A stretch of DNA of 64,000 bases from NCBI RefSeq assembly GCF_014337925.2, contig NZ_CP143423.1, positions 1,580,501 through 1,644,500 of the forward strand. The letters run 5' to 3'. Position 1 is the first letter of the stretch. Every line of letters begins with the position of its first letter. This DNA is from Roseobacter fucihabitans (GTDB taxonomy: Bacteria > Pseudomonadota > Alphaproteobacteria > Rhodobacterales > Rhodobacteraceae). Of the stretch, positions 35,209-46,124 are shown in pieces. Below the pieces are notes generated by a model, which searched no databases, was not told the DNA's origin, and saw only the letters and a list, made by a program, of their open reading frames with translations. The position numbers and the translations under genes are program-made.

Positions 35209-38200
35209 ATGAGGTATGTTCGGTTGAGCGATAAATTTGAAATTTCCGCAGAGACGACACAACAGGAATTGGCCGATATGATGGCCAGCTTCAAGGATGG
35301 GCAGGCCGATATCGATGTTGTGTTCATGGACGCCTCATCCAAGGCGGATGTGTATTTTCCCGAAGGCACCGTGATGTCCAAGCCTCTGTTGCTCGGGGAT
35401 GATCTGCTTTTTGTGCAGCCGGATGGCCGTATCGTCGGCCTGCTGGACGGGGCAAAGGGTGATTTTCTGGTCACCGCCGACACGCTGAGCGTACCGTCCC
35501 AGAACATCGTCACCGTTGCGTTGGATCAGGCCGATTGGGAGACCATCGCTGATGCAATCGAGGTCAGCGTTTTCGCCCTGGCCGGTGCCGGGGATGGCCC
35601 GGCGGGCGGATCGGGTGAGCAGGATCCGGTCGAAATTGGCGATCCGTTGATTGGCATCGGTATTTCGCCACTGCTGCCCCCGACGGATTTCGCTTTTCCA
35701 GAATTTCGCGAACGCGATTTCGGGGTGGATGATGGCGCGGCCTTAACGGGTGAGCCGGATGTGCAGCTGGCCCTGTTGGGTGAGGCGCGTCTGATCGAGA
35801 CGGACGCGGCGCTTGGCTTCCGCTTTGCCGATTACGTCGGTATCAGCGCGGGGAATGCAGCTGATGGAGAGCAGATCAGTGTGATCACCATCACGGTGCC
35901 GAACCTGCCATTTGGAACCACCGCAACGGGCGGGTCTTTCGTGTCCAACGGGGCCACGCAAACCTTTACGTTTACCGGCACACAGGCGGAATATGAGGCG
36001 TTGACGCTGAACTTCCCATCCGATTTCTCAAGCGAAAGCCGGGTGGACGGCACGCCGGGTGATCTGGACGTTGGCATCACGGCCACATCAAGCTTTGGCG
36101 GCAGTTCTGACGTGAATTTCCCGATCACGATTGAGGCGGAAGAAGACCTCGGCTTTGCGGGCACGGGTGTTTTGCAAGCGCTTGAAACGGATGGGCCGCT
36201 CGATGCGCCGCTCATTGTGCGCCCTGCGGATGCTTTGAGACCAATCGTCACGGATCCCGATGGCTCCGAGTTGATCGACAACGTTGAACTTGTTTTGAAT
36301 GGTTTGCCTGTCGGGAGCGAGGTTTCATTCGATGGCGGGACGACGTTCGGGCCGGTTAACGGTCCCATCACTTTTACCGGCACGCTTGAAGAATATGAAA
36401 ATTTGCAGGTGCGGCTGCCCAATGACTTCTCGACCACAAACCCGGATACGACCATCAGCGGCGTTCTGAGTGCCACAACCACCGAAGGCGGCAGCCAGAC
36501 ACGCCCGCTCGAGATTATTGTGCAGGCCGAACCCGATGTCGACATCGCGGCACCACCGGCAACCGGGATCGAGGATGGCGACGGGAGCGGCGTTACCGTC
36601 GATCTTGATTTGAACATTGCGATCAGTGACAGTGATGGGTCTGAATCCGACGCCTTGGTCAAGATTGATTTCACGAATATGCCGCCGAACACCGTCTTCA
36701 GCACGGGTTTGTTCAATCCAACTACGGGTCGTTGGGAGGGTACGCAGGCAGAAGCCAACGCGTTGAGCGTCACTTTCGAGGAGGATTTTTCTGGCATCAT
36801 CACCTCCGTGATCACCGCCACGACTGATGAAGGCAGCGTGACATCCTCACAGACGATTACGGTTACCCCCACGGGTGATGTGGATTTTGCGCCTGGCAAT
36901 ATTCAAGAGGCTGAAACCGACGCGCCGGTGATCGTGAACCCAGCGGTCACCTGGTCCGTGAGTGTCAGTGATACTGATCCAGCGTTGCCACGCGAAGTGT
37001 TAGAGTTTGTGAGGCTTGAATTAACGGGCCTGCCCGCGGGCGTGGTTGTGCAGGGCGTGCCAGCAACAAACATCACCTATGACCCGGTTGCGGGTGGCGG
37101 TTTTACGTTTGAGGGCACGCTCGCTGAATACGCTGTGCTATCCCTTGAGTTTCCAATCGATTATTCGACCGGGCCGAACCCGATCACCGGCACGCTTTTT
37201 GCGCGCTCAAATGAAGGTGATAACCAAAGACCGGTCGAATTGGTGATCAGGCCGGAAGGGGATGCCGCAATCGACGTCTTGCCCTTTGCCGATCTTGTTG
37301 AGGAAGAAACCGCGCAGAGTTTCACGCTGGGCCAGCTTCTCGACCCGCGCGCGACCGATCTGGATGGGTCGGAGGAAATCGAAACGCTGGTTCTGACCAT
37401 TACCGGTCTGCCCGGCGATACAACTTATACCCTGGCGGATTTTTCAGGCCTGCCCGCCAATGCTGCGCTCACCACAGCGGCGGATCAAACGCAAACACTG
37501 ACCGCGACCTTTGATACCGCGACCGTGGGCGATGTGCGCGCGGCCTTCGCGGCGGTCTCCGTGTCTGTTCCGGCGGATTTTTCGACGGCCAACCGGGACG
37601 ATGTGACAGGTGCCACGACCCTGCCAATTACCGTTACAGCCGCAATTACCACGGATGAGGATGCCCAGAACGGCGTGGATGGACCCGTGGATGGTCAGGT
37701 CACGGCATCAGCGCAGGTCAATGTCGGTTTCGTCAATGACATCGCCCTGACCGTGCCCCTGCGTGTGGATGCGCAGGAAGATGGCGGCGTCAATAACAGC
37801 AGCAGCGGTGTGCGTGTCCCGCTGGGTCTGAGCATTGCGATCACGGATGACGATGGCTCGGAAACCGAAGTGCCGGGCTCGGTGTTCAGCGCGGTTGTGA
37901 CCATTGATTTTGGCAATCTGCCCGCAGGCACCACCGTCACCCAAGGCACATTATCGGGCGCGCAATGGACCGGCACGGTGCAGGAAGCGCGCGATCTGGC
38001 GCTGGATTTGCCGGGCAATTATTCCGGCACGCTCACCGCGGATGTAGTCGTCACCACCCTTGAGGGCAGCCAGAGCGGCAGCCAGGTGATCGTAGTCACG
38101 CCCACGCCCGATATCAATTTTGCGATTACCGACATTATTACCGCCGAAACCGATGCAACGGTCGAGGTGAACCCCGCCCAGGCCTGGCAGGTTTCGGTCG

Positions 38201-41200
38201 GGGCTGGAGAAACGCTGCAATCCATCACCCTGGAGCTTTCGGACCTGCCGCCCGGTGTGGTGATCCAAAACGTTCCGGCCTCAAGCGTTTCCTATGATCC
38301 CGCGACTGGCGGCACATTTACCTTCACCGGTACGCCTGCGGAATACGGCGCGCTGCGTCTGCAATTCCCGACGGATTATTCAACCGAATCTGTGACAGGT
38401 CCGGCCTTGCCCGGCGGTGCTATTACCGGAAACATCGCGGCGGTATCCTCTGATGGGACGGCCAATGTGCCCGTGACCCTGCGCATCACACCCGAGGGGG
38501 ATGTGCGTATTGACGTCACCGCAACGGCGACGCTTCAGGAAACCGATGCCACGGTGGATTTCGCACCCTCCAGTTACCTCGCACCTGTGCCCACTGATGC
38601 GGATGGGTCCGAGACCGTGACGCAGGTGGATGTGACGTTCAACGCCCTGCCTTCGGGCACGCTGTTCTCGATCGATGGCGTGACTTTCACGCCGGCCTCG
38701 GCCACATTGAATTTCACCGGCACATTGGCACAATATAACGACCTGATCATCCGCCTGCCTGCGGATTACGCGACGCAATCGTTAAGCGGCGGGCTGACCG
38801 GCACCGTGGTCGCAACCACCAATGAGGGTGGTATCGCGACCGAGAGTTTCGACGTCACCGTGGCCCCGGAAGGGGATATCACGCTGTCGGGGCCGCGCAC
38901 CTTGGTATTGTCGGAAAACGATGCGCCCGGTGTGGTCGATTCTGATACGACCTCGCAGGCCCCGCTGCAGTTCGCCCTTGCCAGCGCCTTGAGCGCCGTC
39001 GCCAGTGATGCGGATGGCTCGGAATCCATTGCGTTGGTCGATGTGGCCTTGACCGGCCTCCCGACGGGCAGCCAGATATCCTTTGACAACGGCGCAAGTT
39101 TCGCGGCCCTGACCGCCAGCACCTTCCCGCTGAGTGTGTCATCGCTTGCCGCCTATGAGGACATTATCCTGCGTCTGCCGGATGATTTTTCAACTGAGAG
39201 CCCGGCCAGCACAATTTCGGGGCAGGTCACATTCACCACCGATGAGGCCCTTCTGAATGGCGAGACCTTGAGCACCCCGAACGGCGGTGTGGCCTCTGAC
39301 AATTTCTTCATCACCGTGACGGCTGAGGGCGATGTTGCCATCACCGGCTCCGAGCCGACCGTGATCGAAGACCTTGGCGCGCCGATTGATCTGGGTCTGG
39401 CCGTTGGGATCACCGACATTGATGGCTCAGAGGTCGCATTGGGCGGTGTGTCGGTCTCCTTCGCGGGGCTGCCTGCGAACGGGCCGACGTTGCTCTCTGA
39501 TGGCACGGTCCTGACTGCGACCTCCAACATATGGACCGGCTCGCCCGCTGATCTTAGCAATTTGCAGATCGCGAGCCTGCCGCAGCATTTCTCCGGTGTG
39601 ATCACCGTCACGCCGACGTTTGTGACCAATGAAACCGGCGCTGCGGGGCAATCTGCGTCCTTCCTGGTCAGCGTCACACCGGTCGCGGAGCCGGTTATTT
39701 CGTTGAGCGTGGATGCAAGCGAAGCGGCCGTCACGGCGGTCGGCACGGATAATTTCGTGGTAAAGGAGGATGCCTCTTTTCTGCTGGTGATTGAGGCCTC
39801 CACACCGGATATGGATGGATCAGAAGCGCTGCGTGATATCACGATTGAAAACGTCCCCGCCGGGTGGCTGCGGGCGGGCGACGGGGCGGTCAACCTGGCA
39901 CTCTTCGAGCAGGGTGCGGGTGATATTGCGAGCGCAACGATCACCGGCAATACGCTGAGTATCACGCTCAATCCGAATGTGACCAGTTTTGATGCCGCCC
40001 TGCGCGTCACCCCTTTGGCGGATGATGACAGGGACGTTGAAACAGTTGTTGGCGACGATCTTTTGGCCACGGTCACGGCCGTGGATACTGCCGCCGGTTT
40101 GACGAATAACATCGCAACCGCACAGGATGGCGTGGATCTCGACGTGGATGCGGTCGTGGATCAGATTACCCTGTCCACGGTTAATCGTACCGAAAATGAA
40201 AACATCAATAACTTCAAATTCATTGATGCAGGTATCCGGCGCTTGTCGTTGCAGGACACGGACGGATCGGAACGTTTTGACGCCGTCACATTCACGGTCA
40301 CGGTGGATACACAAAGTGCCGCTTTTGATCCGGCCAATGACGCTGATCTGTTTTTGAACTTTCGCGGTCGCAACCGTTTCGTGGATGTCACCAAGACCGA
40401 TGCGGTGGCCGGCGATAATGTCGTTGCCTTCGAAGTTGCCCGCGCGTCCGGTGTGTCAGATGCGGATTTTGCGCAAGCTATCACGCGCATGCGCTTGCGC
40501 CTTCCTGAGAACTTCTCCGGCGTTGCCACTTTGGAGGGGGATGTCTCCTGGAGCGAAACCCGCACCGGGGACAGTGAAATCGACACGGGCGACAATACCG
40601 CCTCTCAGGCGTTCCAGACCGTCGTGACGGTCAGGCCAATAGCAGAAGCCTCGCTGGAAGCGGGGCTCTTTGTGACGGACGGCAATTTTGTCGCCAGCGG
40701 CAGCCTCGAGGAGATCATCCCCCAGGTTCTGGCGCGCCGCAATGATGCCTCCGTTACTGGCACTGAGACAGTGACCCTGCTGGAGAGCACAGCAGATGGC
40801 TCCGGCCCCGGACAGGTGCAGGCCTTCTTGCATCTGAATGCCGACACACCGGATACCGACGGTTCGGAGGCATTGAACACGCTGGTGATTTCCAATCTGC
40901 CCTCCTCGTGGATCGGGATTACGCAGACCGCGTCCAACGTCACGCTGACACAGGCGGATTTCTTTACGCTGGATGGCAGCGGCCCGATTTCCGCGAGCGA
41001 ATTTGCCAAGATCGACAGCGCCGCCTATGACGCCAATACCGGCGAGCTGACGATTACCTTCCAGGCGGATGTGGTGTCGTTTGAGGGTGCCATCCCTGTC
41101 TACCCGGCGCTTTATGAAGATTATGACGTGGATCGCGGTGCGGGGGACCCGTTTAACGCGGATGGTACCTTCTTTGGGGGGGATCTGAACTTCGAATTGA

Positions 41201-44200
41201 ACGTGACCGATGGCAATACGCTGACCACAGCAGATGTTGAGGCGGATATCACCATTGATGTTGATGTCGACCCGGTCAATAACCGCGGCCAGGTGATTTT
41301 GTTCCAAATCGGAAACGAGCAGGTCATTGATGATGCGGGCGGTGTGCTCCCCTTTGGATTCACGCCGTTTATTGATGATATGGACGGGTCTGAGACGATT
41401 ATTTCCACGGTGCTGCGCGATATTCCCCGTGGCATCACGGTCTATGTGACCGATCCAGCCAACCCCACCGGACCCAAGGTCCCCGCCTTGCTGACCCGCC
41501 TGAACAGCGACGGTACAGCGGATTGGAGCCTTGAAAACGATCAATGGCTGGATGTGGAGCTCAGAGGCATCCCGCTGCATTTTGCCGGAAAAATCCCGAT
41601 CGAAGTCGATATCGTGACGCAGGAAGCGGATGGCGGCGGTATTGGCAAGACCACGCTGGTCGATGTGAACATTGAGGTGACCCCCGTTGCAGATGGCGGT
41701 GATCCTTCCGAAACCATCAGCACGACCGAAGACACGGCGGTGCTGGTGCAATTGGATGGCAATATCATCGACAACGCCGGCAATTCTGCGGGCTCGCCCG
41801 AGAGCATTGCAGGTGATTTCACGATCACGAATGTGCGCAGTGACGCCGAAGGCCGCCTGCCGCGCTTCTTTGACGGCGCGCCCGATCAAACCGGCGTGGA
41901 TGGCGCGGGAAATCCGCTCTACAGCAATGAGATTTTGCCGCAACCCGGCACGGTGGACACCTATCTGATATCGCAAACGCAAGCAGCGACCCTGTATGTG
42001 CTGCCGGGGCAGGACAGCAGCACTCTGGCAGGGCAACCCCCTGTCGTGTTTGATGTCACAGTGACCTATGTCGAGGATATTGACCCGCTGAACCCTGGCG
42101 ATCCCGTCAACCCCCAAGCGCAGACCACGGCAACCGGCACCGTGACGATCAACGTCAAGGGCATCGCGGATGATCCGGTGGTGGATCTACAGCAAGCCGA
42201 CCCCGATCAAACCTCGGGCGGCATTGCGGAATCGGACATCAATGCGGTCTACCTTCCAGGGCAGACAACGGATGGGATTTCGAATGCGGATTTGGTCTAT
42301 GCCTATGCGGGCTATGACAATACCATATTTTCCCTGACCGAGCGGGTCAGTGATACGTTCTTGCAGAATGGGTTTGCGGGTGTCGCCGATCCATTTACCG
42401 CCGCTGATCCGATTACCGGTGCACGCAGTGAGATCACATTTACGGATGGTGATCCGGACGGTTCGGAAACGATCTACTTTTTGATCTCCGACATTCCCGC
42501 CGGCATCAGGTTTGCCGGGGGCACTCCGGTTGATCCAACCGCAGACAGTTTTGTCGTCTCACAGTCGCAGCTTAACACTCTGACCATCCGCCCGACGGAG
42601 GTCACCGAGCCGACCTATTACAATATGACGCTCAACGCGATTATCCTGGAAGCCGATGCGGATACAGCCAGCATCCCCAGTGTCGGGCCAGGGGTCAGCG
42701 TTCAGAATGTACTGGATGCGATCGAAGCCTTGCCGGGTGGCGCGGTGCAATCCGAGCCGCTGTCCCTGCTTGTCTTGCCATCGGGGAACTTTGTCGGGCC
42801 GGTTGTGTGTCCGCCGGATGATCCGCGCGTTCTGCCCGTGCCGGAATTCCGCTTGGTTGGTGTTGGCGAAGAAGACACGGCAAATGCCTTTCAAATCGAA
42901 ATTGTGCCGAATGGTCCCTGGACGTCGATTGCTGATCTGACGAACCTGCCGCTTGGTGTTTCGGGCGACGTTGGTCTGGGCCTGAGCATCCCACCGGGTG
43001 CTACGCTTTCGGCTGATCCGGCAAGTGCTGTGTTGTTTGACCCGGTTACCGGCCAATATGTGATTGATTTCGCCCAATTGGGCGGCACCGGAACCGTGAC
43101 TACGGGGAGCATTATCTACACGCCTCCGCCCAATGAATCCTCGCCCGATCCGTTTAACCCCGGCGAGACCCTCGGGACTGCGGACCCTTACGATGCGCTG
43201 CCGAATATCGAATTCACGACCGTTCTGAACAATTACACATGCAATGTTTTCTCCAGCGATGTGGGTGAGTTGCTGACGGTGATCAACCCCGTGGTCGATG
43301 GACCGTTGATCACCTTTAATGGCCCCGATTCTGTCCTGGAGGACACGAATTTTGCTGCCAATATCGACATATCGAGTGCGGATGGCGGCGAGCGCCAGAC
43401 CGGTGATGTCATCGTCACGTTGGGCGGGGATACGGGCGCGCAACTTTTTGGTCCCTCTGGTTTGATCACACCGGATGGTGGCTCGGGCGCACAATATACA
43501 TTGACGCCCGCCGATCTTGCAGGGCTCGAAATACGGCCCACGACCCATTTCAGCGGGGCACTGACGCTGAGCGTCACGGCAACAACACAAGACGTCGATA
43601 ATTCCACGCTGACCAGTACCGTGACACGTACAATTGATGTGATCCCCGTCGCGGATACGCCGGTGTTTGATTACAATCCTGATCAGACGCCCACTGAGAC
43701 CGGCCTGCCGCTGGTTACGGATCCGACCGGTGCCGTGCCGATTGTCACGATCGTCGAGGACAAGCCGCAGCTGCTCTCCGACATTATCCTGCCGGGCATT
43801 GGGCCGGATCAGGACGGCTCAGAAGCGGTATCCGCCGTGATTGGTCCGCTGCCCGACTACGTGGTGCTTGGGGGGAGTTTCATCAATAACGGCGATGGGA
43901 CATTCACGGTGTCACGCGAGAATTTTGCAACGCTGACGATCGGCCTGAAGGATGAACACAGCCGCACACCGGACAGCCTGGATGCGGATATTCTGGCCGA
44001 AGTGCCGATTAACATCAGCGTGAATACGCTGGAACTTGCCAATTTCGACCAGGCATCCGCCTCGACTCAATTCATTCTGCGCGTCTTGCCGGATGCCGAT
44101 AAACCTGATCTCACGGCCAGCCTGTCATCCCCCACCGGTGTTGAGGGCGACAACGCCGTCTATACTGTGGAGCTTGTCGGGCGCACACCCGACCCGCATG

Positions 44201-46122
44201 AAACGGTTTCCTTTGAGATCGAGGTGCCCGCGGGCGGCACGATTTTCCTCGACGGGGTTGCGCAAACCACGCCTGCGAGCGGCATCGTAACGATCCCGGG
44301 CGTGCTCAGCGGCTCTGCGACGGATCCGAATGGGGCATTCTTTGCGCCAGCGGGTGTTGTTACGTTCAACGCAGGTCCCGATTTTTCCGGAACAGCCGGT
44401 CTGAATGTGACCGCCGTCTCCACCGATACCAATGCAACCTATGGCTATACGGATACCGAGGGTTCCGATGTCTCGGCGCTCGGCTTTGCCATTACGCCGA
44501 CGCCGGATCTGGCGATCACCATCACGGACCCTGTGCTCGAGGTTCAGGAATCCGATGCGCCGCTGAGCGTATCGCCGGCGTCCAACGTTGTGTTGCTGGT
44601 CTCTGACGCGGATGGCTCCGAGGTCATCTCTTCCGTGACCTTCACGCTGGCAGGGGTTCCTGCGGGCACTACCTATGATTTCGGCAATGGCCCGGTTTCA
44701 GTGTCCGGGACCTTGAATGTGACCCTCTCGGAGGCCGAATTCGCAGCCCTGTCGGTGACCTTCCCGGCCGATTTTGCCACCAACGCAACACCTCTGGCGG
44801 CCACCGTCCGTGCCACCACCAATGAGGGTGGCGATGTGACAGAGACCTTTGATCTCGCCGTATTGGGCGAGGTGGATATCGACCTGAGCACGTTAGTGAT
44901 CCAGACGCCGCAAGACGCATCCAACGCCTATGACGTGCCGCTCGGCATCAGCGCCAGCGTGACCGATACGCAAGCGACGCCCTCGGAAACGCTGGACGAA
45001 GTGGTCGTGCGTTTTGATGCGCCGCTGGCAGGCGGGATCACCGCATCCGCAGGGGTATTTTCCCCTGATCGCCAAACCCTGACACTCAGCCGTGCAGCAC
45101 TTGCGCCAGCGGATTTTGCACTGTTGGTCGCGGCCTTGGCCTTGACAGTGCCGCCGGGTTTCGCAGATCCGATTACGGGCACCGTGACAGCAACCTCCAA
45201 TCACGGCACAACCGGGCCAGAGCCTTTGGATGTGACATTGGTGGTAAATGCGCCGCCCGTGACCCCGCTGAATTTCGACGTGGCAATATCGCCAACACTT
45301 GGCGAAACCAGCGTCAATGTCGCCGAGCCCGAACTGCTATCGGGAATGCAAAACACCGCAGGTATTTCGCTTGCGGCATCCGGTCCGAGTGATGTGCCTG
45401 TGGCTCCTACAGGTTCCGTGGTTGCCGGAGGTGGCGAGGCTGATGCGGGCGAGAGCCCCGCTGCACTGCTGGCGGGCGTTTCGGCGCCAGAGGGCATGAA
45501 GATGCACGATAGCGGCACAACCGCAACGGGCCCGGATGGTTTGACGCGCGTGGTTCTGTCGGATGTGACGGGTGATGCCGGGCAGGGCGGTACAATCGCG
45601 ACCGGCACTGAGGCCGATGAGGCGGTCATCTGGGACGCGGTGGACCGGCCCTACGCGGGAATTGCCGAGTTCCAACTCATGGGCGGCAGCGATTTCGTGG
45701 ATCTGCGCGGCGCAACGACGGGCTTCACCGTCGATTTGGGTGCCGGTGCGGATATCGCTATCGGTTCGGATCATGCTGACGTGTTGCGCGGCGGGCAGGG
45801 CGATGATCGCCTTGAAGGTGGCGGTGGTCTTGATACGCTTACCGGCGGTGCGGGGGCGGATGATTTCGTGCTGTCCTCGGGTCCGATTGATCTGGCCGAT
45901 ATCATCACCGATTTTGGGGCAGGGGACCGGGTGGACCTCAGCAACGCGATCAACGGCGTTGATGATATCGGCGCGCTTGCAAGCTATAATGCGGTGACCG
46001 GGGATATGGACGTCGGTGGCGTGACCGCGTTCAATATCGCCTCAGCAGGCGGCGGTATTCCAAAGCAGGTCGAGGTGATCTTTGAGGACAGCGTTGGCGC
46101 GGCCCAGACCGCCATCCTCTGA
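35209..46122 (+). CDS. Giant RTX adhesin secreted by a type I system
   Basis: Surface or secreted adhesin of 3637 codons. No signal peptide. An N-terminal region of about 170 residues is followed by roughly 3300 residues of degenerate repeats of about 100-140 residues. These repeats share acidic D-x-DGSE (14 exact occurrences), LTGLPxGT, TFTGTxxEY and LPxDFST motifs, suggesting calcium-stabilised Ig/cadherin-like modules. Near residue 3520 an RTX calcium-binding block appears (DVLRGGQGDDRLEGGGG, LDTLTGGAGADDF), then a roughly 80-residue acidic/hydrophobic tail typical of type I secretion signals. The ATG at 35209 has no good ribosome-binding site; a TTG at 35224 (giving MSDKFEISAET) has GAGG 9 bases upstream and may be the real start. 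The three secretion genes converge on its 3' end with a two-base gap. Confidence 0.88.
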   Translation: MRYVRLSDKFEISAETTQQELADMMASFKDGQADIDVVFMDASSKADVYFPEGTVMSKPLLLGDDLLFVQPDGRIVGLLDGAKGDFLVTADTLSVPSQNIVTVALDQADWETIADAIEVSVFALAGAGDGPAGGSGEQDPVEIGDPLIGIGISPLLPPTDFAFPEFRERDFGVDDGAALTGEPDVQLALLGEARLIETDAALGFRFADYVGISAGNAADGEQISVITITVPNLPFGTTATGGSFVSNGATQTFTFTGTQAEYEALTLNFPSDFSSESRVDGTPGDLDVGITATSSFGGSSDVNFPITIEAEEDLGFAGTGVLQALETDGPLDAPLIVRPADALRPIVTDPDGSELIDNVELVLNGLPVGSEVSFDGGTTFGPVNGPITFTGTLEEYENLQVRLPNDFSTTNPDTTISGVLSATTTEGGSQTRPLEIIVQAEPDVDIAAPPATGIEDGDGSGVTVDLDLNIAISDSDGSESDALVKIDFTNMPPNTVFSTGLFNPTTGRWEGTQAEANALSVTFEEDFSGIITSVITATTDEGSVTSSQTITVTPTGDVDFAPGNIQEAETDAPVIVNPAVTWSVSVSDTDPALPREVLEFVRLELTGLPAGVVVQGVPATNITYDPVAGGGFTFEGTLAEYAVLSLEFPIDYSTGPNPITGTLFARSNEGDNQRPVELVIRPEGDAAIDVLPFADLVEEETAQSFTLGQLLDPRATDLDGSEEIETLVLTITGLPGDTTYTLADFSGLPANAALTTAADQTQTLTATFDTATVGDVRAAFAAVSVSVPADFSTANRDDVTGATTLPITVTAAITTDEDAQNGVDGPVDGQVTASAQVNVGFVNDIALTVPLRVDAQEDGGVNNSSSGVRVPLGLSIAITDDDGSETEVPGSVFSAVVTIDFGNLPAGTTVTQGTLSGAQWTGTVQEARDLALDLPGNYSGTLTADVVVTTLEGSQSGSQVIVVTPTPDINFAITDIITAETDATVEVNPAQAWQVSVGAGETLQSITLELSDLPPGVVIQNVPASSVSYDPATGGTFTFTGTPAEYGALRLQFPTDYSTESVTGPALPGGAITGNIAAVSSDGTANVPVTLRITPEGDVRIDVTATATLQETDATVDFAPSSYLAPVPTDADGSETVTQVDVTFNALPSGTLFSIDGVTFTPASATLNFTGTLAQYNDLIIRLPADYATQSLSGGLTGTVVATTNEGGIATESFDVTVAPEGDITLSGPRTLVLSENDAPGVVDSDTTSQAPLQFALASALSAVASDADGSESIALVDVALTGLPTGSQISFDNGASFAALTASTFPLSVSSLAAYEDIILRLPDDFSTESPASTISGQVTFTTDEALLNGETLSTPNGGVASDNFFITVTAEGDVAITGSEPTVIEDLGAPIDLGLAVGITDIDGSEVALGGVSVSFAGLPANGPTLLSDGTVLTATSNIWTGSPADLSNLQIASLPQHFSGVITVTPTFVTNETGAAGQSASFLVSVTPVAEPVISLSVDASEAAVTAVGTDNFVVKEDASFLLVIEASTPDMDGSEALRDITIENVPAGWLRAGDGAVNLALFEQGAGDIASATITGNTLSITLNPNVTSFDAALRVTPLADDDRDVETVVGDDLLATVTAVDTAAGLTNNIATAQDGVDLDVDAVVDQITLSTVNRTENENINNFKFIDAGIRRLSLQDTDGSERFDAVTFTVTVDTQSAAFDPANDADLFLNFRGRNRFVDVTKTDAVAGDNVVAFEVARASGVSDADFAQAITRMRLRLPENFSGVATLEGDVSWSETRTGDSEIDTGDNTASQAFQTVVTVRPIAEASLEAGLFVTDGNFVASGSLEEIIPQVLARRNDASVTGTETVTLLESTADGSGPGQVQAFLHLNADTPDTDGSEALNTLVISNLPSSWIGITQTASNVTLTQADFFTLDGSGPISASEFAKIDSAAYDANTGELTITFQADVVSFEGAIPVYPALYEDYDVDRGAGDPFNADGTFFGGDLNFELNVTDGNTLTTADVEADITIDVDVDPVNNRGQVILFQIGNEQVIDDAGGVLPFGFTPFIDDMDGSETIISTVLRDIPRGITVYVTDPANPTGPKVPALLTRLNSDGTADWSLENDQWLDVELRGIPLHFAGKIPIEVDIVTQEADGGGIGKTTLVDVNIEVTPVADGGDPSETISTTEDTAVLVQLDGNIIDNAGNSAGSPESIAGDFTITNVRSDAEGRLPRFFDGAPDQTGVDGAGNPLYSNEILPQPGTVDTYLISQTQAATLYVLPGQDSSTLAGQPPVVFDVTVTYVEDIDPLNPGDPVNPQAQTTATGTVTINVKGIADDPVVDLQQADPDQTSGGIAESDINAVYLPGQTTDGISNADLVYAYAGYDNTIFSLTERVSDTFLQNGFAGVADPFTAADPITGARSEITFTDGDPDGSETIYFLISDIPAGIRFAGGTPVDPTADSFVVSQSQLNTLTIRPTEVTEPTYYNMTLNAIILEADADTASIPSVGPGVSVQNVLDAIEALPGGAVQSEPLSLLVLPSGNFVGPVVCPPDDPRVLPVPEFRLVGVGEEDTANAFQIEIVPNGPWTSIADLTNLPLGVSGDVGLGLSIPPGATLSADPASAVLFDPVTGQYVIDFAQLGGTGTVTTGSIIYTPPPNESSPDPFNPGETLGTADPYDALPNIEFTTVLNNYTCNVFSSDVGELLTVINPVVDGPLITFNGPDSVLEDTNFAANIDISSADGGERQTGDVIVTLGGDTGAQLFGPSGLITPDGGSGAQYTLTPADLAGLEIRPTTHFSGALTLSVTATTQDVDNSTLTSTVTRTIDVIPVADTPVFDYNPDQTPTETGLPLVTDPTGAVPIVTIVEDKPQLLSDIILPGIGPDQDGSEAVSAVIGPLPDYVVLGGSFINNGDGTFTVSRENFATLTIGLKDEHSRTPDSLDADILAEVPINISVNTLELANFDQASASTQFILRVLPDADKPDLTASLSSPTGVEGDNAVYTVELVGRTPDPHETVSFEIEVPAGGTIFLDGVAQTTPASGIVTIPGVLSGSATDPNGAFFAPAGVVTFNAGPDFSGTAGLNVTAVSTDTNATYGYTDTEGSDVSALGFAITPTPDLAITITDPVLEVQESDAPLSVSPASNVVLLVSDADGSEVISSVTFTLAGVPAGTTYDFGNGPVSVSGTLNVTLSEAEFAALSVTFPADFATNATPLAATVRATTNEGGDVTETFDLAVLGEVDIDLSTLVIQTPQDASNAYDVPLGISASVTDTQATPSETLDEVVVRFDAPLAGGITASAGVFSPDRQTLTLSRAALAPADFALLVAALALTVPPGFADPITGTVTATSNHGTTGPEPLDVTLVVNAPPVTPLNFDVAISPTLGETSVNVAEPELLSGMQNTAGISLAASGPSDVPVAPTGSVVAGGGEADAGESPAALLAGVSAPEGMKMHDSGTTATGPDGLTRVVLSDVTGDAGQGGTIATGTEADEAVIWDAVDRPYAGIAEFQLMGGSDFVDLRGATTGFTVDLGAGADIAIGSDHADVLRGGQGDDRLEGGGGLDTLTGGAGADDFVLSSGPIDLADIITDFGAGDRVDLSNAINGVDDIGALASYNAVTGDMDVGGVTAFNIASAGGGIPKQVEVIFEDSVGAAQTAIL

Positions 46123-46124
46123 GA

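Noticed and set aside
40456-42117. A 550-codon open frame antisense to the giant adhesin, with several others of 100-350 codons
   Set aside because: The adhesin gene is G+C-rich with strong codon bias, which leaves its complement open. The antisense products are rich in Arg, His and Gly, lack domains and have no ribosome-binding sites.
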